A model generated the notes under the pieces. It saw nothing but the letters and a program-made list of their open reading frames with translations. It had not been told where the DNA came from and ran no database searches. A stretch of DNA of 64,000 bases from Streptomyces pilosus (GTDB taxonomy: Bacteria; Actinomycetota; Actinomycetes; Streptomycetales; Streptomycetaceae). Both the position numbers and the translations under genes were made by a program. Shown piece by piece: positions 8,529 to 17,858 of the stretch; positions within the stretch are counted from its first letter, which is position 1, and each line of letters starts with the position of its first letter. The stretch lies in assembly GCF_014649835.1 (NCBI RefSeq), contig NZ_BMTU01000007.1, positions 287,877-351,876 of the forward strand, read 5' to 3'.

Positions 8529-8703
8529 GGCGGCTCACCTCCAAGGATCCCAGGGCGCGGGGGTAGGAATATGGGGGCAGATAAATCCACACAGCAGCCA
8601 GCAGGTTCATACCCACTATGCGCTAACGATCATAACTTTCCGTACGTGCGCATCGGTCGGCGCACGGCCGCACAAGGGGGCGCATGGCCAATATGGTCAG
8701 GGC

Positions 8704-10842
8704 ATGACGACCGAGGCTGACTCCTTCCCCCGACGGCACGCCCGCACCCTGCGCTTCACGCTCGGCGCGCCGCGTTCGTTCAGCGTGGCGCCCGACGGCT
8801 CGCGTGTCGTGTTCCTGCGCTCCAACTCCGGTACCGACCGGGCTCATTCGCTCTGGGTCCTCGACCCCCAGGAGGGCGGGGAGCGCGTGGCCGCCGACCC
8901 GCGCGCCCTCCTGGGCGGGACCTCGGAGAACCTCTCCGCCGAGGAACGCGCACGGCGCGAGCGCAGCCGTGAGGGCGGTGCCGGCATCGTCGGCTATGCC
9001 ACCGACGCGGCCGTCGAGTTGGCGGCTTTCGCCTTGTCAGGGCGGCTCTTCACGGCCGAACTGCGGGCCGGGACCGCGCGCGAACTGCCCGCCGCGGGAC
9101 CGGTGATCGACCCCCGACCCTCGCCCGACGGCCGGCACGTCGCCTACGTCGCCCGGGGGGCGCTGCGGGTGACCGGGGCCGAGGGGGCGGACGACCGCGC
9201 GCTCGCAACCCCCGAGTCGGAGGAGGTCACCTACGGTCTGGCGGAGTTCATCGCGGCCGAGGAGATGGGGCGTTCACGCGGCTTCTGGTGGGCGCCCGAG
9301 TCGGACCGGCTGCTGGTGGCGCGGGTGGACGACACGCCGGTGCAGCGGTGGTGGATCTCCGACCCCGCACGTCCGGAGCGTGAGCCGCACCACGTCCGCT
9401 ATCCCGCGGCGGGCACTCCGAACGCGGACGTGCGGCTGTTCGTGATCGACCTCGGCGGGACGCGCACGGAGGTCTCCTGGGACCGCGTGCGGTACCCCTA
9501 TCTGGCGCATGTGCACTGGTCAGCCGCGGGGGCCCCGCTGCTGCTCGTACAGGCGCGCGACCAGCGCGGGCAGCTCGTCCTGGCCGTGGACCCGGACTCC
9601 GGGGCGACCCGGATGGTGCACGCCGACGAAGATCCAACTTGGCTGGAACTTTTCCCCGGAGTGCCCTGCTGGAGCCCGTCCGGACGGCTGGTGCGGATCG
9701 CCGACGAGGGGGGCGCACGACGACTCGCCGTGGGTGAACGACCGCTCACGGGGCACCAGTTGCACATCCGGGCGGTGCTGGACGTGTCCGACGACGACGT
9801 GCTGGTCTCGGCGTCGGCGGGCGAGGACGCGGCCACCCCGGAGACCGGCGAGGTGCACGTCTACCGGGTGAACGAACTCGGCGTGGAGCGCGTCTCGCAG
9901 GAGCCCGGCGTGCACTCCGCGGTGCGCGCCGGGGGCGTCACCGTGCTCGTGTCCGCCACCCCGGACCGGCCAGGTTCCCGGGCCGTCGTCCTGCGTGACG
10001 GGAAACCGACGGCGACTGTCCCCTCGTACGCCGAAGACCCCGGAATGTCCCTCCGGCTGACCCTGACCCAGGGGGGCGCACGCCGCATCCCGTGCGCCGT
10101 GCTTATGCCTCGTGACTACGCCGGTGACACCCTTCTCCCGGTGCTCATGGACCCCTATGGCGGTCCGCACGGCCAGCGGGTGGTGGCCGCCCACAATCCG
10201 CACCTGACCTCCCAGTGGTTCGCCGACCAGGGTTTCGCGGTGATCGTCGCGGACGGCCGCGGCACACCCGGCCGCTCCCCCGCCTGGGAGAAGTCCATCA
10301 GGGACGACATCGCGGCGGTCGTCGTGGAGGACCAGGTCGACGCGCTGCGCTCGCTCGCCGGTGACTTCCCGCTCGACCTGGACCGGGTCGCGATCCGCGG
10401 CTGGTCCTTCGGCGGCTACCTGGCCGCCCTCGCGGCGCTGCGCCGCCCCGACGTCTTCCACGCGGCCGTGGTGGGCGCCCCCGTCACCGACCTGCGCCTC
10501 TACGACACGCACTACCAGGAACGCTACGTCGGCCTGCCCGACGAGCAGCCGGAGGTCTACCGCCGCAACTCGGTGATCGACGACGCGGGACTGGTCGACG
10601 CCGCCGAACCGCACCGCCCGATGATGGTCATCCACGGGCTGGCCGACGACAACGTGGTGGTCGCCCACTCGCTGCGGCTGTCCTCGGCGCTGCTCGCGGC
10701 CGGCCGCCCGCACGAGGTCCTCCCCCTGTCCGGCGTCACGCACATGACCCCGCAGGAGGAGGTCGCCGAGAACCTGCTCCGCCTCCAGCTCGACTTCCTC
10801 AGGCGCTCCCTGGGCCTGACGAACACGGGCGAAACGCGTTAA
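8704..10842 (+). CDS. S9 family serine peptidase, dipeptidyl-peptidase IV type
   Basis: 712 aa: an N-terminal beta-propeller (DPPIV_N, ~1-480) and a C-terminal alpha/beta-hydrolase (~490-712). The triad is S568 (GWSFGGY), D648 (HGLADDNV) and H680 (SGVTHM). The spacings (80 and 32) closely match mammalian DPP4. The propeller keeps an EEMGRSRGFWW segment equivalent to the double-Glu N-terminus-binding motif (AEEM). There is no signal peptide, so it is probably cytoplasmic and may trim peptides imported by the neighbouring oligopeptide transporters. The ATG at 8704 has TATGGT 6 nt upstream and no Shine-Dalgarno, which suggests leaderless translation. Confidence 0.93.
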   Translation: MTTEADSFPRRHARTLRFTLGAPRSFSVAPDGSRVVFLRSNSGTDRAHSLWVLDPQEGGERVAADPRALLGGTSENLSAEERARRERSREGGAGIVGYATDAAVELAAFALSGRLFTAELRAGTARELPAAGPVIDPRPSPDGRHVAYVARGALRVTGAEGADDRALATPESEEVTYGLAEFIAAEEMGRSRGFWWAPESDRLLVARVDDTPVQRWWISDPARPEREPHHVRYPAAGTPNADVRLFVIDLGGTRTEVSWDRVRYPYLAHVHWSAAGAPLLLVQARDQRGQLVLAVDPDSGATRMVHADEDPTWLELFPGVPCWSPSGRLVRIADEGGARRLAVGERPLTGHQLHIRAVLDVSDDDVLVSASAGEDAATPETGEVHVYRVNELGVERVSQEPGVHSAVRAGGVTVLVSATPDRPGSRAVVLRDGKPTATVPSYAEDPGMSLRLTLTQGGARRIPCAVLMPRDYAGDTLLPVLMDPYGGPHGQRVVAAHNPHLTSQWFADQGFAVIVADGRGTPGRSPAWEKSIRDDIAAVVVEDQVDALRSLAGDFPLDLDRVAIRGWSFGGYLAALAALRRPDVFHAAVVGAPVTDLRLYDTHYQERYVGLPDEQPEVYRRNSVIDDAGLVDAAEPHRPMMVIHGLADDNVVVAHSLRLSSALLAAGRPHEVLPLSGVTHMTPQEEVAENLLRLQLDFLRRSLGLTNTGETR

Positions 10843-10922
10843 CACCGGGGCAACTTCGCGGAAGCGGTCCCGATATACGGACACGGGAAGCTGAACAGCG
10901 TGCGGCCGTGCGGGTGCCGTGA

Positions 10923-10957
10923 GCGGGCCGGGGTGCAGCCATGTCACCCCGGCCCGC
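10923..10957. terminator. Bidirectional hairpin between S9 peptidase and transporter operon
   Basis: A perfect 13-bp stem (10923-10935 with 10945-10957) around a 9-nt loop. It lies 81 nt past the peptidase stop. Because it overlaps the last codons of the convergent ATPase gene (stop at 10944), it could end transcription from both sides. Confidence 0.7.
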
Positions 10958-12035
10958 CGCCGTGTCCCCACGGCCCGTCGCCGTGTCCCCGCGGCCCGTC
11001 ACGGTGTCCCTCCGCCGGCACCACATGCTTCTCTTCGGCGAAGTGGCAGGCCGAGTCGTGCGCCGCCGGACCGCCCGCCGCCTCGAACCAGGCGGGCACC
11101 GCGAGCGCCGGGACCTCGCGCGCGCAGCGCTCCTGCGCCTTCCAGCAGCGGGTGCGGAAGCGGCAGCCGGAGGGGATGTTCGTCGGGGAGGGGACGTCCC
11201 CGCTGAGGATGATCCGCTCCCGGTGCTCCCGGGCCTCCGGGTCCGGCACGGGGACGGCGGAGAGCAGCGCCTGGGTGTAGGGGTGGGTGGGGTGCTCGTA
11301 GATCTCGGTGTCCGTGCCCGTCTCCACGATCCGCCCGAGGTACATCACCCCGACCCGGTCGGAGATGTGCCGGACGATCGACAGGTCGTGGGCGATGAAG
11401 ACGTAGGCGAGCTCGAACTCGCTCTGCAGCCGGTCCATCAGGTTGATGACCTGCGCCTGCACCGAGACGTCCAGCGCGGAGACCGGCTCGTCGGCGACGA
11501 TGACCTCCGGCCGCAGCGCCAGCCCGCGCGCGATGCCGATGCGCTGGCGCTGGCCGCCGGAGAACTGGTGCGGATAGCGGTTGATGTACTCCGGGTTGAG
11601 GCCGACCACGTCCAGCAGCTCCCGCACCCGTCGGCGCCGGTCGCCCTTGGGGGCCACCTCGGGGTGGATGTCGTACGGCTCCCCGATGATGTCGCCCACC
11701 GTCATGCGCGGGTTGAGGGAGGTGTACGGGTCCTGGAACACCATCTGGATGTTGCGGCGCACCGCCTTGAGGGCCCGGCCCGACAGGCGGGTGATGTCCT
11801 CGCCCTTGTAGCGGATCGAACCGGCCGTCGGGCGCTCCAGGTTGACCAGCATCTTGGCGACCGTCGACTTGCCGCAGCCCGACTCGCCGACGATGCCCAG
11901 CGTCTCGCCCCGGCCCAGGCGGAAGTCCACGCCGTCGACCGCGCGCACCGCGCCGACCTGCTTGCGGAAGACGACGCCCCGCGTCAGCGGGTAGTGCTTG
12001 ACCAGGCCGCTGACCTCCAGAATCGGCTCAGTCAT
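10944..12035 (-). CDS. Oligopeptide ABC transporter ATP-binding protein (OppF/DppF type)
   Basis: 363 aa, the last gene of the second oligopeptide-uptake operon. Walker A GESGCGKST, signature FSGGQRQRIGIARGLAL, Walker B VIVADEPVSALD and the C-terminal oligopeptide-family Cys region (CRFRTRCWKAQERC, likely metal-binding) are all present. It energises import with the OppD-like partner just upstream. The ATG at 12033-12035 is preceded by GGAGGGAG and overlaps the upstream stop by 8 nt. The C-terminus has a Gly/His-rich heptad extension (DGPRGHG, DGPWGHG) encoded by a 21-bp repeat that runs into the terminator. Confidence 0.93.
   Translation of the reverse strand: MTEPILEVSGLVKHYPLTRGVVFRKQVGAVRAVDGVDFRLGRGETLGIVGESGCGKSTVAKMLVNLERPTAGSIRYKGEDITRLSGRALKAVRRNIQMVFQDPYTSLNPRMTVGDIIGEPYDIHPEVAPKGDRRRRVRELLDVVGLNPEYINRYPHQFSGGQRQRIGIARGLALRPEVIVADEPVSALDVSVQAQVINLMDRLQSEFELAYVFIAHDLSIVRHISDRVGVMYLGRIVETGTDTEIYEHPTHPYTQALLSAVPVPDPEAREHRERIILSGDVPSPTNIPSGCRFRTRCWKAQERCAREVPALAVPAWFEAAGGPAAHDSACHFAEEKHVVPAEGHRDGPRGHGDGPWGHGGGPG
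10959..11000. repeat. 21-bp tandem repeat in the ATPase 3' end
   Basis: Two 21-bp copies (10959-10979 and 10980-11000) differ at one base. They encode the Gly/His heptads at the C-terminus of the ATPase. The repeat is in frame, so copy changes would alter only tail length. Confidence 0.7.
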
Positions 12036-13002
12036 CCATGCACTCCCTCCAGAAGTGGCAGGCACTCCCCCGCGTCGGCGACACCTCGTACAGCGGCGGC
12101 TCGTCGGTGCGGCAGACGTCCCGGGCCAGGGGGCAGCGGGGGTGGAAGGCGCAGCCCGGCGGGATGCTCATGAGGTTGGGCGGCAGCCCCTTGATGGCGT
12201 AGAGCTCCTGGCCCTTCTGGTCCAGGCGGGGGATCGACTCCAGCAGGCCCCGGGTGTAGGGGTGGGCCGGGGCCTTGTAGATGTCGTGGACCGGCGCCGA
12301 CTCGACGATCCGGCCCGCGTACATCACGGCGATGCGGTCGGCGACGTCGGCGACCACGCCGAGGTCGTGGGTGATCAGGATCAGGCCCATGCGGTACTCG
12401 CGCTGGAGCTCGGCCAGCAGTTCCATCACCTGTGCCTGGACGGTGACGTCCAGGGCGGTGGTCGGCTCGTCGGCGATGATCAGGGCGGGCTCCAGGGCCA
12501 GCGCCATGGCGATCATGATGCGCTGGCGCATGCCGCCGGAGAACTGGTGCGGGTACTGCTTGACCCGCTCCCGGGCGGCCGGGATGCGCACCCGGTCCAT
12601 CAGCTCGACGGCCTTGGCCCGAGCGTCCTTGCGGGACATGCCCCGGTGCACGGTGAACATCTCGCCGAGCTGGTCGCCGACGCTGAGCACGGGGTTCAGC
12701 GACGACAGCGCGTCCTGGAAGATCATCGCCATCCCGGCGCCCCGGACCCGCCGGCGTTCGTCCTCCTTGAGCCTCAGCAGGTCGCGCCCCTGGAAGACGA
12801 CCTCGCCGCCGGTGATCCGGCCGGGCGGGATGTCGAGGATCCCCATGACGGCCTGCGCGGTCACCGACTTGCCGGAGCCGGACTCGCCGAGCACGGCCAG
12901 GGTCTCGCCGGCGTCCACGCCGTAGCTGACCCCGTTGACGGCCTTGGCGACCCCGTCACGGGTGTGGAACTCCACGTGCAGGTCCCGCACTTCGAGCAGC
13001 AC
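12028..13002 (-). CDS. Oligopeptide ABC transporter ATP-binding protein (OppD/DppD type)
   Basis: 324 aa. Walker A GESGSGKS, signature QFSGGMRQRIMIAMALAL, Walker B LIIADEPTTALD and the H-loop LILITHDLGV are intact. The terminal family domain includes CAFHPRCPLARDVC. It pairs with the downstream ATPase as a heterodimer on the cytoplasmic face of the two permeases. GTG start with GAGGTGAG about 6 nt upstream. Only 6 nt separate it from the permease stop. Confidence 0.94.
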   Translation of the reverse strand: MLLEVRDLHVEFHTRDGVAKAVNGVSYGVDAGETLAVLGESGSGKSVTAQAVMGILDIPPGRITGGEVVFQGRDLLRLKEDERRRVRGAGMAMIFQDALSSLNPVLSVGDQLGEMFTVHRGMSRKDARAKAVELMDRVRIPAARERVKQYPHQFSGGMRQRIMIAMALALEPALIIADEPTTALDVTVQAQVMELLAELQREYRMGLILITHDLGVVADVADRIAVMYAGRIVESAPVHDIYKAPAHPYTRGLLESIPRLDQKGQELYAIKGLPPNLMSIPPGCAFHPRCPLARDVCRTDEPPLYEVSPTRGSACHFWRECMDD

Positions 13003-13008
13003 GGCGGC

Positions 13009-13989
13009 TCACCTCAGCTTCGGGTCGAGGGCGTCGCGCACCGCGTCGCCGAGCATGATGAACGCCAGGACGGTGATCGCGAGGGCCCCGGAGGGCCACA
13101 GCAGCGCGTGCGGGGCGTTGCGGATGTACGGGGAGGCGGCGGAGATGTCGATGCCCCAGGAGACGCTGGGCGGCTTCAGGCCGACGCCCAGGTAGGACAG
13201 GGTGGCCTCCAGGGCGATGTAGGTGCCCAGCGCGATGGTCGCCACGACGATGACCGGGGCGACGGCGTTGGGCGCGATGTGCCGCAGCAACAGGCGGGAG
13301 TTGGAGGCGCCGAGCGCCCGCGCGGCCTGCACGTAGTCGTTCTGCTTGGCGGTGATGACGGAGCCGCGGGCGATGCGGGAGAGCTGCGGCCAGCCGAGCA
13401 GCACGATGAACCCGATGACCGGCCAGACGGTGTTGCTGGTGATGACGGACAGCAGCACCAGTCCGCCGAGGACGACGGGGATGGCGAAGAAGACGTCGGT
13501 GATCCGGGACAGGACCGAGTCCCCGACACCGCCGAAGAACCCGGCGAGGGCGCCCAGGACGCTGCCGAGGACGGCGACCCCGAGGGTGGCGAGGACACCG
13601 ACCGCCACGGACGTGCGGGCGCCGTAGACCGTGCGGGTGTAGACGTCGCAGCCCTGGCCGTCGAAGCCGAAGGGGTGCCCGGACCGGGAGCCCTCCTGGG
13701 CCCTGGACAGGTCGCACGTGAGCGGGCTGCCGGAGGTGATCGCCGAGGGCCACAGGGAGATGAAGACCAGGAAGAGGATGACCAGCGCGAACACGATGAA
13801 GACGGGGTTGCGGCGCAGGTCCCGCCAGGCGTCGGACCACAGCGAGCGCGGCTTGCCCTCGGGTCCGGGGCCGCCCCCGCCCCCGGGCCGCTTCTCCAGG
13901 GCCTCCGCCTCGTCGACGCCCAGGTCCATGGTCCCGCCCATCCCCGTCCCGGCGATGGCCTGCTCGGGTTCGTGGCGTCCGTCAGGCAT
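13009..13989 (-). CDS. Oligopeptide ABC transporter permease (OppC/DppC type)
   Basis: 326 aa. A Gly/Pro-rich cytoplasmic N-terminus (~1-55) leads into a first helix (NPVFIVFALVILFLVFISLW), a large exofacial loop with the typical HPFGFDGQGCDVYTRTVYGAR, and five further helices. The ATPase-coupling EAA loop is QAARALGASNSRLLLRHIAPN. It overlaps the OppB-like gene by 8 nt. Confidence 0.94.
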   Translation of the reverse strand: MPDGRHEPEQAIAGTGMGGTMDLGVDEAEALEKRPGGGGGPGPEGKPRSLWSDAWRDLRRNPVFIVFALVILFLVFISLWPSAITSGSPLTCDLSRAQEGSRSGHPFGFDGQGCDVYTRTVYGARTSVAVGVLATLGVAVLGSVLGALAGFFGGVGDSVLSRITDVFFAIPVVLGGLVLLSVITSNTVWPVIGFIVLLGWPQLSRIARGSVITAKQNDYVQAARALGASNSRLLLRHIAPNAVAPVIVVATIALGTYIALEATLSYLGVGLKPPSVSWGIDISAASPYIRNAPHALLWPSGALAITVLAFIMLGDAVRDALDPKLR

Positions 13990-14905
13990 AGCGGATCCTC
14001 GGGTCGAGTACGGCGTACAGGAGGTCGACGATCAGGTTGGCGACCAGGAACACCAGCACCAGCACGGTGACGAAGCCGACGACGGTCTGCGTGTTCTGCC
14101 GGAGGATGCCCTGGTAGAGCTGGTAGCCGACGCCGTGGATGTTGAAGATCCGCTCGGTGACGATGGCTCCGCCCATGAGGAAGCCGATGTCGGCCCCGAT
14201 GAAGGTGACCACCGGGATCAGGGAGTTGCGCAGCAGGTGCCGGACGACCACCCGGTGCCGGGGCAGGCCCTTGGCGACGGCGGTGCGGACGTAGTCGGAG
14301 CGGCGGTTCTCGGCGATGGAGGTGCGGGTCAGCCGGGTGACGTAGGCGAGGGAGACGGAGGCCAGCACCAGGCCGGGCAGGATCAGCTCGTCGAAGGGCG
14401 CCTCGGAGGAGACCGAGGGGCGGATCCAGCCCCACTTCACGCCGAGCAGCAGCTGGAGCAGCAGACCGGTGACGAAGGTGGGCACGGAGATGACGACGAG
14501 GGTGAGCAGCAGCACGCCCGTGTCGACGGGGCTGCCCCGGCGCAGTCCGGTGACCACGCCGAGGGTGACGCCGATGACGATCTCGAAGAGGATCGCGATG
14601 AGGGTGAGCCGGATGGTGACGGGGAACGCCGTCGCCATCAGCTCCGTGACCTCCTGGCCGTTGAAGGCCGTGCCGAAGTCACCGGTGAAGACGTTCCCCA
14701 TGTAGGTCAGGTACTGCTGCCAGACGGGCTCGTCGAGGCCGAACTCCTGCTCCAGCCGGGCGGCGGTCGCCGGGTCGCACTGGCGCTCCCCGCAGAGCCC
14801 GGCGATGGGGTCGCCCATCACGTTGACCATGAGGAAGATCAGCAGCGTGGCCCCGATGAACACCGGGATCATCTGGAGCAGCCGCCGGACGACATAGCGT
14901 CCCAT
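13982..14905 (-). CDS. Oligopeptide ABC transporter permease (OppB/DppB type)
   Basis: 307 aa with six predicted helices. It has the family start GRYVVRRLLQMIPVFIGATLLIF, the exofacial FGLDEPVWQQYLTYMGN loop and the EAA loop around RTAVAKGLPRHRVVVRHLLRN. The CGERQCDP insertion after helix 1 resembles that in the BldKC-like permease of the adjacent operon (CGKNCSPE), a sign that the two operons are related. It forms the membrane channel with the OppC-like protein. Confidence 0.94.
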   Translation of the reverse strand: MGRYVVRRLLQMIPVFIGATLLIFLMVNVMGDPIAGLCGERQCDPATAARLEQEFGLDEPVWQQYLTYMGNVFTGDFGTAFNGQEVTELMATAFPVTIRLTLIAILFEIVIGVTLGVVTGLRRGSPVDTGVLLLTLVVISVPTFVTGLLLQLLLGVKWGWIRPSVSSEAPFDELILPGLVLASVSLAYVTRLTRTSIAENRRSDYVRTAVAKGLPRHRVVVRHLLRNSLIPVVTFIGADIGFLMGGAIVTERIFNIHGVGYQLYQGILRQNTQTVVGFVTVLVLVFLVANLIVDLLYAVLDPRIRYA

Positions 14906-14911
14906 GGCCGG

Positions 14912-16540
14912 TCAGCTCACCTTGATCTGGTCGTACACGGGGACGCTGAACGGGTTGAGCTTGACGTCGGAGAGCCGGTCCGACCAGCCGGCGCTGCCGT
15001 TCTGGTACCAGAGCGGGATGGCGGCCATGTTGTCGCGGACGACCCCCTCGGCCTGCTGGAACAGGTCGATGGCCTTGGCGGTGTCGGTCTCCTGGTTGGC
15101 GCGGTCGACGAGGTCGTCGAACTCCTGGTTGGACCACTTGCCGTCGTTGGAGGAGGCGTCGGTGTAGTAGAGCGGCTGGAGGAAGTTCTGGATGAGCGGG
15201 TAGTCCATCTGCCAGCCGGCCCGGAACGGCCCCGTCATGTTCCGGTCGGTGATCTCGTTGCGGAAGTCGGCGAAGGTGCCGACCGGGTTGGCGGTGCAGG
15301 CGCGTTCGTCGTCCAGCGCGTTGTTGATGGAGTTGCAGACCGCGTTGACCCACTCGCGGTGGGAGCCGGTGTCCGCGTTGAAGGTGATCGTCACCTTGCC
15401 GCCGGGCAGCCCGCCGCCCTCCTCGATGAGCTTCTTCGCCGCGTCGGGGTCGTACTCGCAGGCGTCCCCGCACAGGCCCGCCTGGTAGCCGCCGTCCTCG
15501 CCGAGGACGGGTGAGGTCCAGTCGGTGGCGGGGGTGCGGGTCTTCTGGAAGATCGTGTCGGTGATCTGCTTCCGGTCGATCGCCCTGGACAGGCCGGTCC
15601 GGACCTTCTCCGACCCGGGCTTGTTCCAGTTCTCGTCGTAGAACGGGAAGGCGAGGGTCTGGATGATGCCGGCGGGGCTGTTGAGGTAGCGGTCGCCGAG
15701 GTCGTTCTGCACGTTCTTCAGCTGGGCGGCGGGGACGTCGTCGACCAGGTCGAGGTTGCCGGCGATGAGGTCGGTGTAGGCGGTGTTGTTGTCGGTGTAG
15801 ACCTTGAGGTCGACGCCGCCGTTCTGCGCCTTGTCGTCCCCCGGGTAGTCGTCCCACTTGCGCAGGGCCATCTGCGAGCCGCGCGTGTAGGAGTCGACCA
15901 GGTAGGGGCCGTTGCCGACGGGCTTCTTCACCCAGGCGTCGTGGTCGTCGAAGAACGCCCGGGGCAGCGGGGCGAAGGCGTTGTAGCCGAGGGTGTCGGG
16001 GAAGGTGGAGAACTTCTGGGTGAGCTTGACGGTGAAGGTGCGTTCGCCGGTCACCTTCAGACCGGACATGGTGTCGGCGGTCTGGTCGCCCTCCTCGGGG
16101 TGCACCTGGTCGTAGCCCTCGATGTAGCCGAAGAAGTACGCGTTGCGCTGGTTGTTCCGCAGACTGGCGCCGTAGTTCCAGGCGTCGACGAAGGACTGGG
16201 CGGTGACCTTCTCGCCGTTGCTGAAGGTCCAGCCGTCCTTGACGGTGACGGTGAAGTTCTGCGAGTCGGAGGTCTCGATGCTCTCGGCGAGCATGTCCTT
16301 GGCCTCGCCGGTCTCCGGGTCGTACCGCTTCAGCCCCCGGAAGATCATGTCGAGCACCTTGCCGCCCTGCACCTCGTTGGTGTTCGACGGCTCCAGCGGG
16401 TTCTGCGGATCGCCCCAGGAGGCGCTCAGCACGGCCCCGGAGTCACTCCCCCCGCCGTCCCCGCCGCCTCCGCAGCCCGTCGCCGCGAGGGCGACCGCCA
16501 TCGCGCAAGCGGCCCATCCGGCGTGCATCGCTCCGCGCAT
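14912..16540 (-). CDS. Oligopeptide-binding lipoprotein (SBP_bac_5), second transporter
   Basis: 542 aa. The signal peptide ends in lipobox ATGC with C23 as the lipidated cysteine, followed by a Gly/Ser linker. The DppA/OppA fold is clear: LKRYDPETGEAKDMLAESIE, KVRTGLSRAIDRKQITDTIF and a terminal IPLWYQNGSAGWSDRLSDV. It captures peptides outside the membrane for the permeases encoded immediately downstream. It is the first gene of its operon, with GAGGAGG about 6 nt before the ATG. The 184-bp gap upstream holds the bldK terminator and presumably this operon's promoter. Ligand specificity cannot be read from sequence. Confidence 0.93.
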   Translation of the reverse strand: MRGAMHAGWAACAMAVALAATGCGGGGDGGGSDSGAVLSASWGDPQNPLEPSNTNEVQGGKVLDMIFRGLKRYDPETGEAKDMLAESIETSDSQNFTVTVKDGWTFSNGEKVTAQSFVDAWNYGASLRNNQRNAYFFGYIEGYDQVHPEEGDQTADTMSGLKVTGERTFTVKLTQKFSTFPDTLGYNAFAPLPRAFFDDHDAWVKKPVGNGPYLVDSYTRGSQMALRKWDDYPGDDKAQNGGVDLKVYTDNNTAYTDLIAGNLDLVDDVPAAQLKNVQNDLGDRYLNSPAGIIQTLAFPFYDENWNKPGSEKVRTGLSRAIDRKQITDTIFQKTRTPATDWTSPVLGEDGGYQAGLCGDACEYDPDAAKKLIEEGGGLPGGKVTITFNADTGSHREWVNAVCNSINNALDDERACTANPVGTFADFRNEITDRNMTGPFRAGWQMDYPLIQNFLQPLYYTDASSNDGKWSNQEFDDLVDRANQETDTAKAIDLFQQAEGVVRDNMAAIPLWYQNGSAGWSDRLSDVKLNPFSVPVYDQIKVS

Positions 16541-16668
16541 GGGGTGCCTCCTCGTACGTGCGCCGGTCCTTTACGCCAATATCGGCGCACACGGCACATC
16601 ACGCACATGAAGGGCACCTGTCCGGGGGGCGCACCAGCCGTATGCCGGTACCGGCCCGGAGACGGACG

Positions 16669-16708
16669 ACGGCTGCCGCCCGCCCCCTGCGGGGCGGACG
16701 GCAGCCGT
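16669..16708 (-). terminator. Terminator at the end of the bldK operon
   Basis: An 18-bp stem (16669-16686 with 16691-16708) with a 4-nt loop. One position forms a G-U pair in minus-strand RNA and a mismatch in the other direction. It begins 17 nt after the stop of the last bldK gene, so it separates the two transporter operons. Confidence 0.8.
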
Positions 16709-16724
16709 GACGTACGACGAGGTG

Positions 16725-17843
16725 TCAGTCCTTGCCGGCCGACTCCTCCAGCGCCTTCAGCGCCGGGTCGAGGACGACGTCCTCGCCGCGGGACTCCGTC
16801 GTCGGGTCCTCCGGGAAGTGGCAGGCCGTCAGGTGGCCGTCACGGTTGCCGGAGATCTGCACCAGCGGCGGCTCGTCGGTCGCGCACTTGTCCTGCGCCT
16901 TCCAGCAGCGGGTGCGGAAGCGGCAGCCGGACGGCGGCATGATCGGCGAGGGGACGTCACCGTAGAGGCGGATGCGCTCCCGGTTCTCCGTCTCGTCGTC
17001 CATCGCCACCTCGGGCACGGCCGACAGCAGCGCGTGGGTGTAGGGGTGGCGGGGCCGGTTGTAGATGGAGTCCCGGTCGCCGACCTCGACCACCTTGCCG
17101 AGGTACATCACGGCCACGCGCTGCGAGAAGTGCCGGACCACCGCGAGGTCGTGGGCGATGAACAGGAAGGCGATGCCCAGCTCGTCCTGGACCTTCTGCA
17201 GCAGGTTGACGACCTGCGCCTGGATGGAGACGTCCAGGGCGGAGACCGGCTCGTCCGCGACGATCAGCTTCGGGTTGAGCGCCAGGGCACGGGCGACGCC
17301 GATGCGCTGGCGCTGACCGCCGGAGAACTCGTGCGGGAAGCGGTTGTAGTGCTCGGGGTTGAGGCCGACGAGCTCGAGCAGCTCGCGGACCCGCTTCTCC
17401 CGGCCGCCCGCGGGGTCGATCCCGTTGACCTCCATCGGCGACTTGATGATGGTGCCGACGGTCTGCCGCGGGTTCAGCGACGAGTACGGGTCCTGGAAGA
17501 TCATCTGGATCTCGGAGCGGACCGGTGCGAGCTGCTTGCGCTTGGCGTGCGTGATGTCCTGGCCCGCGTACTCGATCCGGCCGCCGGTCGGCTCCAGCAG
17601 CCGGGTGATGAGCCGGCCGGTGGTCGACTTGCCGCAGCCCGACTCACCCACCAGTCCGACGCTCTCGCCGACGCCGACGGTCAGGTCGACGTTGTCGACG
17701 GCCTGGACGGCGCCGACCTTCCGCTTGATCGGAAAGCCGCCGTAGATCGGGAAGTGCTTGGTCAGGCCCTCCACCTTCAGCAGCGTCTCGGTGGACGCGC
17801 CGGTGGAGCCCTGCTGTGCGGGGAGGGTGAGGTTGTCGCTCAT
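16725..17843 (-). CDS. bldKE: BldK ATP-binding subunit (OppF type), probable BldKE
   Basis: 372 aa. Walker A GESGCGKST (66-74), signature EFSGGQRQRIGVARALAL, Walker B LIVADEPVSALD, and C-terminal CRFRTRCWKAQDKC. It is the last gene of a permease, lipoprotein, permease, ATPase, ATPase operon, the exact order of S. coelicolor bldKABCDE. BldK imports an extracellular oligopeptide signal needed for aerial mycelium formation. Orthology rests on gene order and the flanking typA and mshB genes, not on a sequence search. Confidence 0.88.
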   Translation of the reverse strand: MSDNLTLPAQQGSTGASTETLLKVEGLTKHFPIYGGFPIKRKVGAVQAVDNVDLTVGVGESVGLVGESGCGKSTTGRLITRLLEPTGGRIEYAGQDITHAKRKQLAPVRSEIQMIFQDPYSSLNPRQTVGTIIKSPMEVNGIDPAGGREKRVRELLELVGLNPEHYNRFPHEFSGGQRQRIGVARALALNPKLIVADEPVSALDVSIQAQVVNLLQKVQDELGIAFLFIAHDLAVVRHFSQRVAVMYLGKVVEVGDRDSIYNRPRHPYTHALLSAVPEVAMDDETENRERIRLYGDVPSPIMPPSGCRFRTRCWKAQDKCATDEPPLVQISGNRDGHLTACHFPEDPTTESRGEDVVLDPALKALEESAGKD

Positions 17844-17858
17844 GTCTCGGATCTCTCC

